From the NCBI RefSeq assembly GCF_003148465.1, contig NZ_QGGI01000022.1:1-35820 (forward strand): a stretch of 35,820 bases of DNA. Reading direction: 5' to 3'. The notes below the pieces were generated by a model, which was not told the DNA's origin, made no database searches, and saw nothing but the letters and a program-made list of their open reading frames with translations. The position numbers and the translations under genes were made by a program. Origin of the DNA: Oceanotoga teriensis (GTDB lineage: Bacteria; Thermotogota; Thermotogae; Petrotogales; Petrotogaceae). This document shows, piece by piece, positions 16,672-24,369 of the stretch; the stretch's first letter is position 1; each line of letters begins with the position of its first letter.

Positions 16672-17688
16672 TCATATGAAAAATAAATCGTATTTTTTAT
16701 TGAAAAAATTCAAAGATTTATGTATTTTTTCTGAAATTGATTTCTTTGAAGATTCTAATTCTTTTATTTCTCTGAAAAGAATATATATATTATTTTCTTT
16801 TTTCATCATTATATCAACTTTTCTGATGTTTTTTACCATATAATCAAAGACATAGTTTATATCTTCAATATTCTGAAACTTCATCATTACTATACAATAA
16901 TCTATAGTTCTTTTATTTTTTTCGAGTTCTACTATCAAATTAAATTCTTCTTCTGAAAGCACTGTAGCTCCATTTAAAACAGCTGTATTAGAATGATTCT
17001 TTTTATTTATCATGTTTATTTTATTGCTAAGCATTGAAAAATCTTTGTTTTTAAATTTTTCTTTATATTCATCATATAATGACTGGGCCGCTATAAAGTT
17101 TTCATTTTCAAGATTTGTAGACATTAACTTTAACCATATATCATCTCTTGTATTATCCGTCAAAAAAGCTTTATTTAGAAGATTTAAGGCCTTTTCTTTT
17201 TCTTGATTTTTACAGTATATATCAGATAATGATGAAAGTGTATCAACATAAAGCTTTTTGAGACTATCTCTTTTGGAGAATGTCCAGCTATCGTTGGCAT
17301 TTTCTGGTAATAGATCTCCTTTATAAATTTTTTCTGCTTCTAAAAGACTTTTAAAATCACGTTTTTTTAATATCGTTTCAAATTCTTTTATATCTATGTA
17401 TATTTTACTACTGTCAAAAAAACAATAGTTAAAATTTATGTATAATTGTTTTTTATCTATTTTTAAATTTTTTCTTATAAAGTATAAAGTGGAGTTTAAA
17501 TTTGTTTTTGCATTTTCTTCTTCGAAACCATCCCAAAAAGTTTCAAAGATATTGTATAAAGGAACTTTTTGATTTGAGTTTATTATTAAATACTTAAATA
17601 ATTCTAAAGCTTTTCTTGAACCAAGAGAGTTAATATCTTTATTATTATTTTTTATTCTTAATCCACCAAAAAGGTAAACATAAATCAT
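16672..17688 (-). CDS. SARP/BTAD-type transcriptional regulator with C-terminal degenerate GGDEF-like domain
   Basis: A 338-residue cytoplasmic regulator. Residues 1-95 form a winged helix of the OmpR/AfsR type (starting MIYVYLFGGLRIKNNNKDIN, with SLGSRKALELFKYLIIN). Residues 95-225 are the TPR-like bacterial transcriptional activator domain: EAEKIYKGDLLPENANDSW, then LKKLYVDTLSSLSDIYCKN and ALNLLNKAFLTDNTRDDIW. Residues about 245-338 (YCIVMMKFQNIEDINYVFDY, then IRKVDIMMKKENNIYILF) resemble a GGDEF fold in strand-helix pattern but lack the GGDEF motif, so it could sense rather than make a ligand. Last gene of the secretin operon, 24 bases after the barrel gene, after a GGGGCG site. It probably controls the locus. 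Confidence 0.82.
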   Translation of the reverse strand: MIYVYLFGGLRIKNNNKDINSLGSRKALELFKYLIINSNQKVPLYNIFETFWDGFEEENAKTNLNSTLYFIRKNLKIDKKQLYINFNYCFFDSSKIYIDIKEFETILKKRDFKSLLEAEKIYKGDLLPENANDSWTFSKRDSLKKLYVDTLSSLSDIYCKNQEKEKALNLLNKAFLTDNTRDDIWLKLMSTNLENENFIAAQSLYDEYKEKFKNKDFSMLSNKINMINKKNHSNTAVLNGATVLSEEEFNLIVELEKNKRTIDYCIVMMKFQNIEDINYVFDYMVKNIRKVDIMMKKENNIYILFREIKELESSKKSISEKIHKSLNFFNKKYDLFFI

Positions 17689-17712
17689 TTTAATCGCCCC
17701 GCTTATGAATAT

Positions 17713-18573
17713 TTAAAAGATATATCCGATATTTAATGATAAATTAAAATCATTATTTTTTATATCATAATATATATCGCCTGAAAATTGAAAGTCTTCG
17801 AAATTATATTGACTTCCAATATTTATAAAATAATTAAAATAATCTGCTTGTATATTAAATCCTCCTCCAAGATTTACATATTTGAAGAGATTTAATTTGC
17901 TCTTAAAATAAAAGTTTTTTATAAAATTAAATTTATCCTCTTCATAATATACGGGAGTAAATTTTGCATACAATGAAATATCTTTAATTTTTACTTCATC
18001 TTCCAAATCTATTGAAAATCTTTTATCATTTATTTTTGCCATTATTAAAACTTCATTATAATAAAGACCTATGCCAAGAGATGTTTTATCATTCTCATAT
18101 ATTCCTTTTATATTGAATAGATCATTATAGTTTAATCCAAAATCAAATGCATTATTTTTTAAGGGATTTCCATAATAATTTATGAAAACCTCATTTTTAT
18201 AAATTTTTTCTCCCTTTTCAAATAAATCTATATCAAATGCTTTTATATATATATTTATATCATTGTTTAATGAAGCAACTTTTTTTCTTTCATTTTTTTG
18301 AAGTGTAAAAATATTTTCAAATAACAAGTTATCATCAGATATACTAAATTTAACATCAAGAGAGTTTCTTTGGACATTATAAGGCATTATTTTGAAATCA
18401 AAATTATAATCTCCATTAGTTTTAAATTTTAATTCATAGTCTTCAACTACAGATACATTTAATATATTTGATTCATTATTTTTATTTTCTATGTATATAG
18501 AAAAATTTACTAAATTTGAAATTCCAATAATCGTAAAAGTTAAAAATGATATGATTAAAATTTTAAATTTCAA
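17713..18573 (-). CDS. Predicted outer-membrane beta-barrel protein
   Basis: A 286-residue protein with a signal sequence (MKFKILIISFLTFTIIGIS). Residues about 25-135 look like a soluble beta domain. From about 140 to the end there are alternating polar/apolar strands of 8-12 residues with aromatic belts (FDFGLNYNDLFNIKG, TSLGIGLYYNEVLIMAKI, FNYFINIGSQYNFEDF). The chain ends LSLNIGYIF, a terminal Phe as expected of barrels inserted by BamA. An 8- to 12-strand barrel would fit the size. The start is TTG, overlapping the secretin stop (TTGA) after a GGAG site. It may be the outer-membrane partner or anchor of the secretin. No named family recognised. Confidence 0.75.
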   Translation of the reverse strand: MKFKILIISFLTFTIIGISNLVNFSIYIENKNNESNILNVSVVEDYELKFKTNGDYNFDFKIMPYNVQRNSLDVKFSISDDNLLFENIFTLQKNERKKVASLNNDINIYIKAFDIDLFEKGEKIYKNEVFINYYGNPLKNNAFDFGLNYNDLFNIKGIYENDKTSLGIGLYYNEVLIMAKINDKRFSIDLEDEVKIKDISLYAKFTPVYYEEDKFNFIKNFYFKSKLNLFKYVNLGGGFNIQADYFNYFINIGSQYNFEDFQFSGDIYYDIKNNDFNLSLNIGYIF

Positions 18574-19763
18574 TTTAGATCATCTCCAGAATAATCTATA
18601 GAAGCACTTAAAAAAATCATCAATCTTTTATTTAAATCCATTTTTTCATCATCACTGAAAAATAATCTTATTATTGGAAGTGTATGAAGGATTTCAACTC
18701 CAGCTTGAGTATTATAGAATTGATTTAAATCAAGATCGGCAATTAAAAGTACTTCATCAGGGTTTAAATCTACTTTTGTTTCAAGTATTGAATTACTCGT
18801 ATTAAAACTTGTTTGATCTATACCAGAAATTTTAGAAAAATTTGATTTAAATTCAATTTGAATTCTCTTATTAAAATATGTAGGGGTTAAAGTTATACCA
18901 AGCCCACTATCAAGAGTATTAACTGTTTTTTTATTGTCTGATGAACTTATTATAAGATTTTTTTTGTCTTTTATTTCTATATTTACAGTCTTTCCTGATT
19001 TTACATTCAATGATTGATTGGTTATTAAATCTGCCATATGATTACTTTCATACATTTGAATTTCTGTTTGAAGAAGATCAGGTATTGTTAACTTTATCTT
19101 TGAATCCTCAAATTTAAATTCGGAATTTGCTAAATTGGTCAACTTGAATAGATTACTTTTCAAAATGTTATAATTTCTTTTTTCAACTTCTAATGCATAT
19201 ATATTTAGTTTTATATCTGGTATTTTAATATCAACCATATCTTGAACTTCTTTTATATAATCTAAAATATCTTTTGGAGCATAAAAAAGTATTGAATTAT
19301 TTAATTGATTTACTTTTGCATATGTTTGATAAGATACTGGTAAAAGCTGTAAAAAAGTTTGAGTATCTATATAATTTAATTTCATCACTTCTTTTTCAGC
19401 AAGATAAGTAAAAGTTTTACTTCTTGGATCGGCAATTCCTACAAAATAAGTTTTTTCATCCATTTTTTTAAATGAAAATCCACCAGGAAGAAGAATTTTT
19501 TTTAGAACTTCTTCAAAAGGTGTATCTAAGAAGTCTGCAGTTATCATTCCTGCTACATATTCATCCATCAAAATCGTTTTTCCAGTTTGTAAAGCTAATT
19601 CGTTCAAAGCTTCTGTGAGTTCAGTGTTATAAAATGTTATAGATATCAGATCAGAGCTATCTTCTGATTGTTTCAGGTTAAAATTTTCTAATGGAGCAAC
19701 ATCAGAAAATATCATTATATTTAAAAGTAATAATATTATTATAAAAAAAGCTCTATTCGACAT
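18570..19763 (-). CDS. Short secretin (STN and secretin domains)
   Basis: A 397-residue exported protein. After a signal sequence (residues 1-20) there is an STN domain (about 40-108, ITFYNTELTEALNELALQTG). An N1-type ring domain follows (about 124-180, VMKLNYIDTQTFLQLLP), then the secretin beta domain (about 182-393). The C-terminal secretin motif, usually VPxLxxIPxLGxLF then a hydrophobic strand, appears as HTLPIIRLFFSDDEK followed by KRLMIFLSASI. PilQ and GspD are normally 600 residues or more, so this is a reduced form with few ring domains. No pilus or type II assembly ATPase lies nearby. It overlaps both neighbours, so it is made with the chaperone-like and barrel proteins. Confidence 0.85.
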   Translation of the reverse strand: MSNRAFFIIILLLLNIMIFSDVAPLENFNLKQSEDSSDLISITFYNTELTEALNELALQTGKTILMDEYVAGMITADFLDTPFEEVLKKILLPGGFSFKKMDEKTYFVGIADPRSKTFTYLAEKEVMKLNYIDTQTFLQLLPVSYQTYAKVNQLNNSILFYAPKDILDYIKEVQDMVDIKIPDIKLNIYALEVEKRNYNILKSNLFKLTNLANSEFKFEDSKIKLTIPDLLQTEIQMYESNHMADLITNQSLNVKSGKTVNIEIKDKKNLIISSSDNKKTVNTLDSGLGITLTPTYFNKRIQIEFKSNFSKISGIDQTSFNTSNSILETKVDLNPDEVLLIADLDLNQFYNTQAGVEILHTLPIIRLFFSDDEKMDLNKRLMIFLSASIDYSGDDLN

Positions 19764-21246
19764 TTAAAACACCACCAATATTGTCTAAGCCTTTATTATC
19801 ATGTTTTAAAGATATATTATAAAAATATTCTCCAGGTTCGAGTTTCGGAGTATCTCCTGTTAATATCATATAATCATTTGGTAATAACCATTTGTTTTCT
19901 TCTATAGGAAGTGCATCAAAACTTGCCACTAAAACTCTTTCAGAGTTTTGAATATTTATAGTTGCTTTTGGAAGTATGAATCTATCTCCAATATTTTCTA
20001 CTTTAAAAGATACTGATCCATTATCTTCTAAGTTTACATAAGTAAATCCACTTATAGTAGCTTCTCTTGTAGCTTCTCCTATTAATATTTCAAGACTTAC
20101 ATCTTCACTTGTTAAGTATTTACCTGTTTCCTTGTTAAAAGAATCTAATTCTATCTTTCCATAATAAGCACCAGGTGAAGCCTCTTTTGTAGTTTTTAAA
20201 GTTACTATAACTCTTGATTTTCTTTTATTTCTGAGCTCAAAAGGATTTTGTCCTTTTATTTCTACCCATTGATTTATTGAGCGATCTATACTCAATCCAC
20301 CAAAATCTTTATAAGTTGCCCTCACTATAGTATCGTAATTACTCATATTTTCTGTATTAACTACTGTTGTTTTTGATGTTCCCGGGAACATTTTATATGT
20401 GTACAAATTTTGATCTAATCTTAAAGATAATTCTTCTCCAGAGGCAAACTTAAATATATTATCGGGTATATTTATATTTGAAGTATAGATTTTTTGTTTA
20501 TCATCATAGCTAACAAAAAGATTTATTTTATAGTTTCCAGAAGATAATAAATACTTTGGTTGGCCATAAAAATATATAGAATTTCCTTGTAAAATTTTTT
20601 GATAATTTTTGTCATTTTTATCCATATATGAAGATTTTAAAGGAAGTTTTTCGATTATTTTACCATTATCATCTCTTAAAATAGCATTTATGGAAGTTTT
20701 TAAATCAAAGTCTGAAGTATTTGTAAGTGTTGCCAATATTGTAGGCTTTTTATTTGTGTCTGGTGATATTTCTATTGCAGATAAATCCATCTTTTTATAA
20801 CCTATACCTCCAACATTTAAAGTAAATCTTATGGCATATCTCATTATAATTCCTATTTGTGTTGGGTCTAAATTTTCTTGTGGAGTTATCATTATTACAA
20901 AGTTATAAGTTCCAGCCTTTGCATTTATTGGAATATTAAATTTTACTGGTATTAAAGTTTTTTGCCCAGCAGATATTAGAGCTTCTTTTGGAAAGTCTAT
21001 CCATGATGAATAAGGCATTAAATCATCAGGCTTTTTTATGAAATTAAATTCTCCATTAGAAGCTTGTATTAATTCGTATAGTTCGAGTTTTATGTTTTTA
21101 TCTGATAATTCTGGATCTATTTTAATAGTTTCTTCTATTTTTTCTCCATTTTTAACAGATAATTCTTTTGAAAGTGGTTCTACACCTATTGCAAAAGCAA
21201 CTGAATAAATAATTGCTATGATGAGAATTATAAAATTTTTTTTCAT
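19753..21246 (-). CDS. Periplasmic Ig-fold protein, PapD/DUF916-like chaperone candidate
   Basis: A 497-residue protein with signal peptide MKKNFIILIIAIIYSVAFA and no other membrane helix. Residues about 20-140 resemble the PapD-like or DUF916 (WxL-interacting) fold: IGVEPLSKELSVKNGEKIEE, later SSWIDFPKEALISAGQKTLI and VKFNIPINAKAGTYNFVIMI. Three more Ig-like beta domains seem to follow (about 150-265, 270-390, 395-497), the second with SPGAYYGKIELDS. Such proteins bind or chaperone secreted subunits or anchor surface complexes. First gene of the operon; GGAGGGG precedes the ATG, and it overlaps the secretin gene by 11 bases. The family assignment rests on pattern, not on a search. Confidence 0.75.
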   Translation of the reverse strand: MKKNFIILIIAIIYSVAFAIGVEPLSKELSVKNGEKIEETIKIDPELSDKNIKLELYELIQASNGEFNFIKKPDDLMPYSSWIDFPKEALISAGQKTLIPVKFNIPINAKAGTYNFVIMITPQENLDPTQIGIIMRYAIRFTLNVGGIGYKKMDLSAIEISPDTNKKPTILATLTNTSDFDLKTSINAILRDDNGKIIEKLPLKSSYMDKNDKNYQKILQGNSIYFYGQPKYLLSSGNYKINLFVSYDDKQKIYTSNINIPDNIFKFASGEELSLRLDQNLYTYKMFPGTSKTTVVNTENMSNYDTIVRATYKDFGGLSIDRSINQWVEIKGQNPFELRNKRKSRVIVTLKTTKEASPGAYYGKIELDSFNKETGKYLTSEDVSLEILIGEATREATISGFTYVNLEDNGSVSFKVENIGDRFILPKATINIQNSERVLVASFDALPIEENKWLLPNDYMILTGDTPKLEPGEYFYNISLKHDNKGLDNIGGVLNVE

Positions 21247-21282
21247 TTAAGACCCCTCCTAAAATGTAAATATCTATATAAG

Positions 21283-21291
21283 ATTATATCA
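21283..21291 (-). promoter_or_regulatory. Extended -10 promoter of the chaperone-secretin operon
   Basis: Minus-strand TGATATAAT, an extended -10, lies about 37 bases before the ATG of the 497-residue gene. The -35 region is not recognisable, which fits either extended -10 promoters or activator dependence. Confidence 0.5.
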
Positions 21292-21402
21292 TAAATATGT
21301 TTTTTAAATTAAAAATCATTTAAAAAAATTAAATATTCGTTTGATATGTTAATTTATAGAAATTTTAATTATTTAATATTAAAATTTAAATGTAAAATTT
21401 AC

Positions 21403-21435
21403 AAAAAAATAGCAGTTCGTGAAAACTGCTATTTT
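21403..21435 (-). terminator. Terminator of the aldo/keto reductase gene
   Basis: A 12-bp stem (21406-21417 and 21424-21435) with a 6-base loop and a minus-strand U run. The reductase stop codon (21429-21431) lies inside the stem. Confidence 0.9.
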
Positions 21436-22385
21436 AAGATATTTTTGATTTCGTTCATTAAATCATCAGTGAGTTTTTCTTTTATTTCTATTGATTTAAT
21501 GTTTTCTTTTACTTGATTTACACTACTTGCACCAGTTATTACTGTACTAACATTTGGATTTTTTAATATCCAAGCTATTGCAAGTTGTGCCATCGTAGCA
21601 TCTATATTTTTGGCTATTTTGTCAAGTTTTTTTAATCTGTCTATGTTTTCATCTGAAAATAAACCATTACTTTTTAAATATTCTTGAACATCTTTAAACT
21701 TATTAAGACGAGAATTTTCTGGTATTCCATCATTATATTTTCCAGTTAATAAGCCACTTGCGAGTGGACTCCATGTAGTTGTACCGAGATGATATTTTTC
21801 GAATAAATCTAAAAATTCTTTTTCTACTTTATCTCTCACAAACATATTATATTGAGGTTGTTCCATGGTAGGAGCTATTAAATTTCTTTTTTCAGCAATT
21901 TCAAAAGCTTGTTCTATTTGATCTGCACTCCATTCAGAAGTTCCCCAATAAAAAGCAAGACCTTCGTTTATTACATAATTCATAGCATAAACTGTTTCTT
22001 CAATTGGAGTATCTGGATCTGGTCTATGACAAAATATCAAATCTACATAGTTCAATTGTAATCTTTTTAATGAATTCCAAGTTCCTTCTAAAATATGTTT
22101 TCTTGATAATCCTTTATCATTTGGTCCATTCCCACCCCAAAATATTTTTGTCGATATTATTAAATCTTCTCTTCTATATTCTTTTAAAGCTTGACCCATC
22201 AGAGATTCTGATAATCCATTGGCATATGCTTCTGCATTATCAAAAAAATTTACACCATTTTTAAAAGCTTCTTTCATAGTATCTTTAACTAATTGAGTAT
22301 CTAATTGATTTCCAAATGTGAGCCATGAACCAAATGAAATTTCACTTACTTTCAACCCTGATTTACCAAGTTTGTTATATTTCAA
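21429..22385 (-). CDS. Aldo/keto reductase, Kv-channel beta-subunit-like
   Basis: NADPH-dependent oxidoreductase of 318 residues, close in sequence style to animal Kv-beta and bacterial YghZ-type enzymes. Visible are NFFDNAEAYANGLSE (with Asp and Tyr of the tetrad), DLIISTKIFWGGNGPNDKGL (with the Lys), GLSRKHILEGTWNSLKRLQL, LIFCHRPDPDTPIEETVYAM (His in the fourth tetrad place, where Kv-beta has Asn), YWGTSEWSADQI and the cofactor loop TVITGASSVNQVKENI. The substrate is not deducible; aldehyde or methylglyoxal detoxification is usual. The start is TTG, set by GGAGGG 6 bases upstream. It has its own promoter with a palindrome, so it is probably stress-regulated. Confidence 0.93.
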   Translation of the reverse strand: MKYNKLGKSGLKVSEISFGSWLTFGNQLDTQLVKDTMKEAFKNGVNFFDNAEAYANGLSESLMGQALKEYRREDLIISTKIFWGGNGPNDKGLSRKHILEGTWNSLKRLQLNYVDLIFCHRPDPDTPIEETVYAMNYVINEGLAFYWGTSEWSADQIEQAFEIAEKRNLIAPTMEQPQYNMFVRDKVEKEFLDLFEKYHLGTTTWSPLASGLLTGKYNDGIPENSRLNKFKDVQEYLKSNGLFSDENIDRLKKLDKIAKNIDATMAQLAIAWILKNPNVSTVITGASSVNQVKENIKSIEIKEKLTDDLMNEIKNILK

Positions 22386-22403
22386 AATAATCCCTCCTTT
22401 TGA

Positions 22404-22430
22404 TTAGTTATACTAACTAATTTTATTATA
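22404..22430 (-). promoter_or_regulatory. Promoter and palindromic operator of the aldo/keto reductase gene
   Basis: Minus-strand TGTTATAAT is an extended -10 (-10 at 22425-22430). The perfect inverted repeat TTAGTTA-TAC-TAACTAA (22404-22420) covers the expected start of transcription. A dimeric repressor binding there would block transcription; the regulator is not identified. Confidence 0.55.
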
Positions 22431-22446
22431 ACATTTTGAGTCGGAT

Positions 22447-23031
22447 TTATTTCGATTTTCTTGTTGGAGATGCTTTTCTAAATGAAATTGTATCCATTGG
22501 ATGAAAAACACCATCTTTAACGCTTCTTATATCTTCTACTGAAATAAATGCTTTTGGAACGTATTTTTTAGCAATTTCTTCAAATTCATGTAATTTCTTT
22601 CTATGCATTATACTGTATATTATATGAGCATTTCCTCTTGAACCTGTAGCTTCAACTTTTGTCACTCCAAATCCAGACTCACTTAATTTTTTTATCAATT
22701 CAGTTGGATCGACAAGAGTTATAATTCTTGTGGCAACTGTTCCTATTGCGAGTTTTTCATCTATAACAACACCTATATAACTTCCAGCGGCAAATCCACC
22801 TGCATAAGCAATTACGTATAATATATTATCTACACTTTGTATTACCTTTCCTGCTACCAGTAACCATATTGTTACTTCAAAAAATCCTATGAGCATTGCA
22901 AGTTCTTTCTTTCCCTTTGAAATCATTATTATTCTTGTTGTTCCGAGCGAAACATCTAATATTCTTGCAAAAAAGATTATCAAAGGCATTAAAACCCATT
23001 TGAATATTTCAGAACTCAAAAACTCTTCCAT
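22447..23031 (-). CDS. UPF0316 membrane protein (DUF5698 and DUF2179)
   Basis: A 194-residue inner-membrane protein. Three hydrophobic segments lie at about residues 10-30, 42-62 and 68-90, with family motifs ILDVSLGTTRIIMISKGKKE and AYAGGFAAGSYIGVVIDEKL. A cytoplasmic ferredoxin-like DUF2179 domain follows (about 105-175), with SGFGVTKVEATGSRGNAHII. The function of the family is not established; DUF2179 domains are thought to sense nucleotides or similar ligands. GGGAGG lies 9 bases before the ATG. It follows the unknown 415-residue gene by 21 bases. Confidence 0.88.
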   Translation of the reverse strand: MEEFLSSEIFKWVLMPLIIFFARILDVSLGTTRIIMISKGKKELAMLIGFFEVTIWLLVAGKVIQSVDNILYVIAYAGGFAAGSYIGVVIDEKLAIGTVATRIITLVDPTELIKKLSESGFGVTKVEATGSRGNAHIIYSIMHRKKLHEFEEIAKKYVPKAFISVEDIRSVKDGVFHPMDTISFRKASPTRKSK

Positions 23032-23052
23032 TTTTAATTCCTCCCGAAAAAT

Positions 23053-24300
23053 TTAAAAGTTATTTAAGAACAAAGAATTATCTTCTTCATCTATATTTTT
23101 TGGTATTAAAACTATATTTGAATAGTATTTTTTGATTCTTGAAAGATATGTGGGAGAAACCTTATAGCTTAAAACCATTTTACTGCTATGTTTATTACTT
23201 CTTTTAGATATTGTATTTATTTTAAGTTTTTTACCATTTTTGTTTATTACAGCATAACCATTTTCTATTAAAGATTTTTTGTTGAGTTCTTTGAGATTCA
23301 GTTCTTTTAATATATTTTTATTTTCAACTGCCAAATCTAATATATTATAATTATTTTTTAAACATATTTCTAAAGACTTTTCAAAGGCTTTTTGAAAATT
23401 TTTGAAGTTTAAGAGATTACTATTTTGTTGAATTTCTTCTATTTCTTTATGAAATAAACTTATATATTTTTTGGACAATTTTATAGATTTGTTTTTTGGA
23501 AAGCCTATAAAAAACCCATTATTAAAAAGTTCTTTTAAGTCGGAATTTTTAAAGTTTTCATCCAATCCAAAATCATCTATACATATAAACTCTTTTTCAA
23601 AAGAACATATAAAATGATTTAAGGAATTTATTAATGTATAGTATAATTCATTTTTTAAAGTTTTATATTCTGGTAATTCTTTAATTTCTAAAATATTTTC
23701 ATCATTATTTTTCAAATTTTTAATTATTTCATTTAAATTTTTGAAAACATTTTTTTTATTTTTTAAGTTCAAATAAACACTTGTATATCCTTTTGAATAA
23801 AGTATTGAATTGATAAATATATTCATAATCATTATAGATCTGTCTTTATAAGGGTTATAATATAGAGTGATTATATAACTCAAAAGAATAAAATTTATTA
23901 TATTTTTTTCATCGGATATAATTTTTAATTTTTTTAAGAATAATTCTTTATCACTTTTTTTGCTTAATATATCACAATTTAGTTTTTGAGGGATATTTTC
24001 TAATGTCTTGTCTATATAGTTTAATTTATTTAAGTCTATAAATGTTTTATTATTATTGAATTCAGCATAAAAGTTAGATTCTTTATACAAAGAAACAGCG
24101 AGATTATAATAAGCTTTTATAGAATCATTTTTACAATAATTTTTATTTATGAGCATTTTTTCAGATATCTTTGTCATTTTTATATCATAAAATAATAAAA
24201 TATTTTTAATTTCTTGAACTAATATATAATTTTGTATTCCATTATCAAATTTTATTTGCAAATTTTTTAGAATATCTTTCCTTTTTTTTATTAAAATCAT
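23053..24300 (-). CDS. Unknown 415-residue protein with a possible decayed Fic motif
   Basis: No confident family. It is Lys-, Asn-, Ile- and Leu-rich and largely helical with no signal peptide, so presumably cytoplasmic. Residues about 165-195 read YYNPYKDRSIMIMNIFINSI then LYSKGYTSVYLNL. Spacing and residues recall the Fic core (HPFxDGNGRxxR, then L.N..L...GY) with His changed to Asn and the GNG missing, so AMP-transfer activity would be lost. The C-terminal 130 residues hold repeated LKELNLKELNKK and a basic KINTISKRSNKHSSK stretch, a possible nucleic-acid or partner site. The ATG follows GGGGG held in the loop of a small hairpin. It lies between esterase and UPF0316 genes. Degenerate Fic is only a hypothesis. 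Confidence 0.65.
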   Translation of the reverse strand: MILIKKRKDILKNLQIKFDNGIQNYILVQEIKNILLFYDIKMTKISEKMLINKNYCKNDSIKAYYNLAVSLYKESNFYAEFNNNKTFIDLNKLNYIDKTLENIPQKLNCDILSKKSDKELFLKKLKIISDEKNIINFILLSYIITLYYNPYKDRSIMIMNIFINSILYSKGYTSVYLNLKNKKNVFKNLNEIIKNLKNNDENILEIKELPEYKTLKNELYYTLINSLNHFICSFEKEFICIDDFGLDENFKNSDLKELFNNGFFIGFPKNKSIKLSKKYISLFHKEIEEIQQNSNLLNFKNFQKAFEKSLEICLKNNYNILDLAVENKNILKELNLKELNKKSLIENGYAVINKNGKKLKINTISKRSNKHSSKMVLSYKVSPTYLSRIKKYYSNIVLIPKNIDEEDNSLFLNNF

Positions 24301-24302
24301 TG

Positions 24303-24318
24303 TTTCAGCCCCCTGAAA
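24303..24318 (-). promoter_or_regulatory. Hairpin that presents the Shine-Dalgarno site
   Basis: On the minus strand TTTCAG-GGGG-CTGAAA is a perfect 6-bp stem with the G-rich ribosome binding site in and next to its loop, ending two bases before the ATG of the 415-residue gene. It may modulate translation. Confidence 0.45.
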
Positions 24319-24369
24319 ATTAAATTAATATAACATATCAATTTTAACATGATAAAGCTTAAAATAAAA

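Noticed and set aside
23341-24300. Unknown 415-residue gene as a frameshifted pseudogene
   Set aside because: The frame is continuous, with a good ribosome site and uniform composition; the weak Fic resemblance alone is not evidence of breakage.
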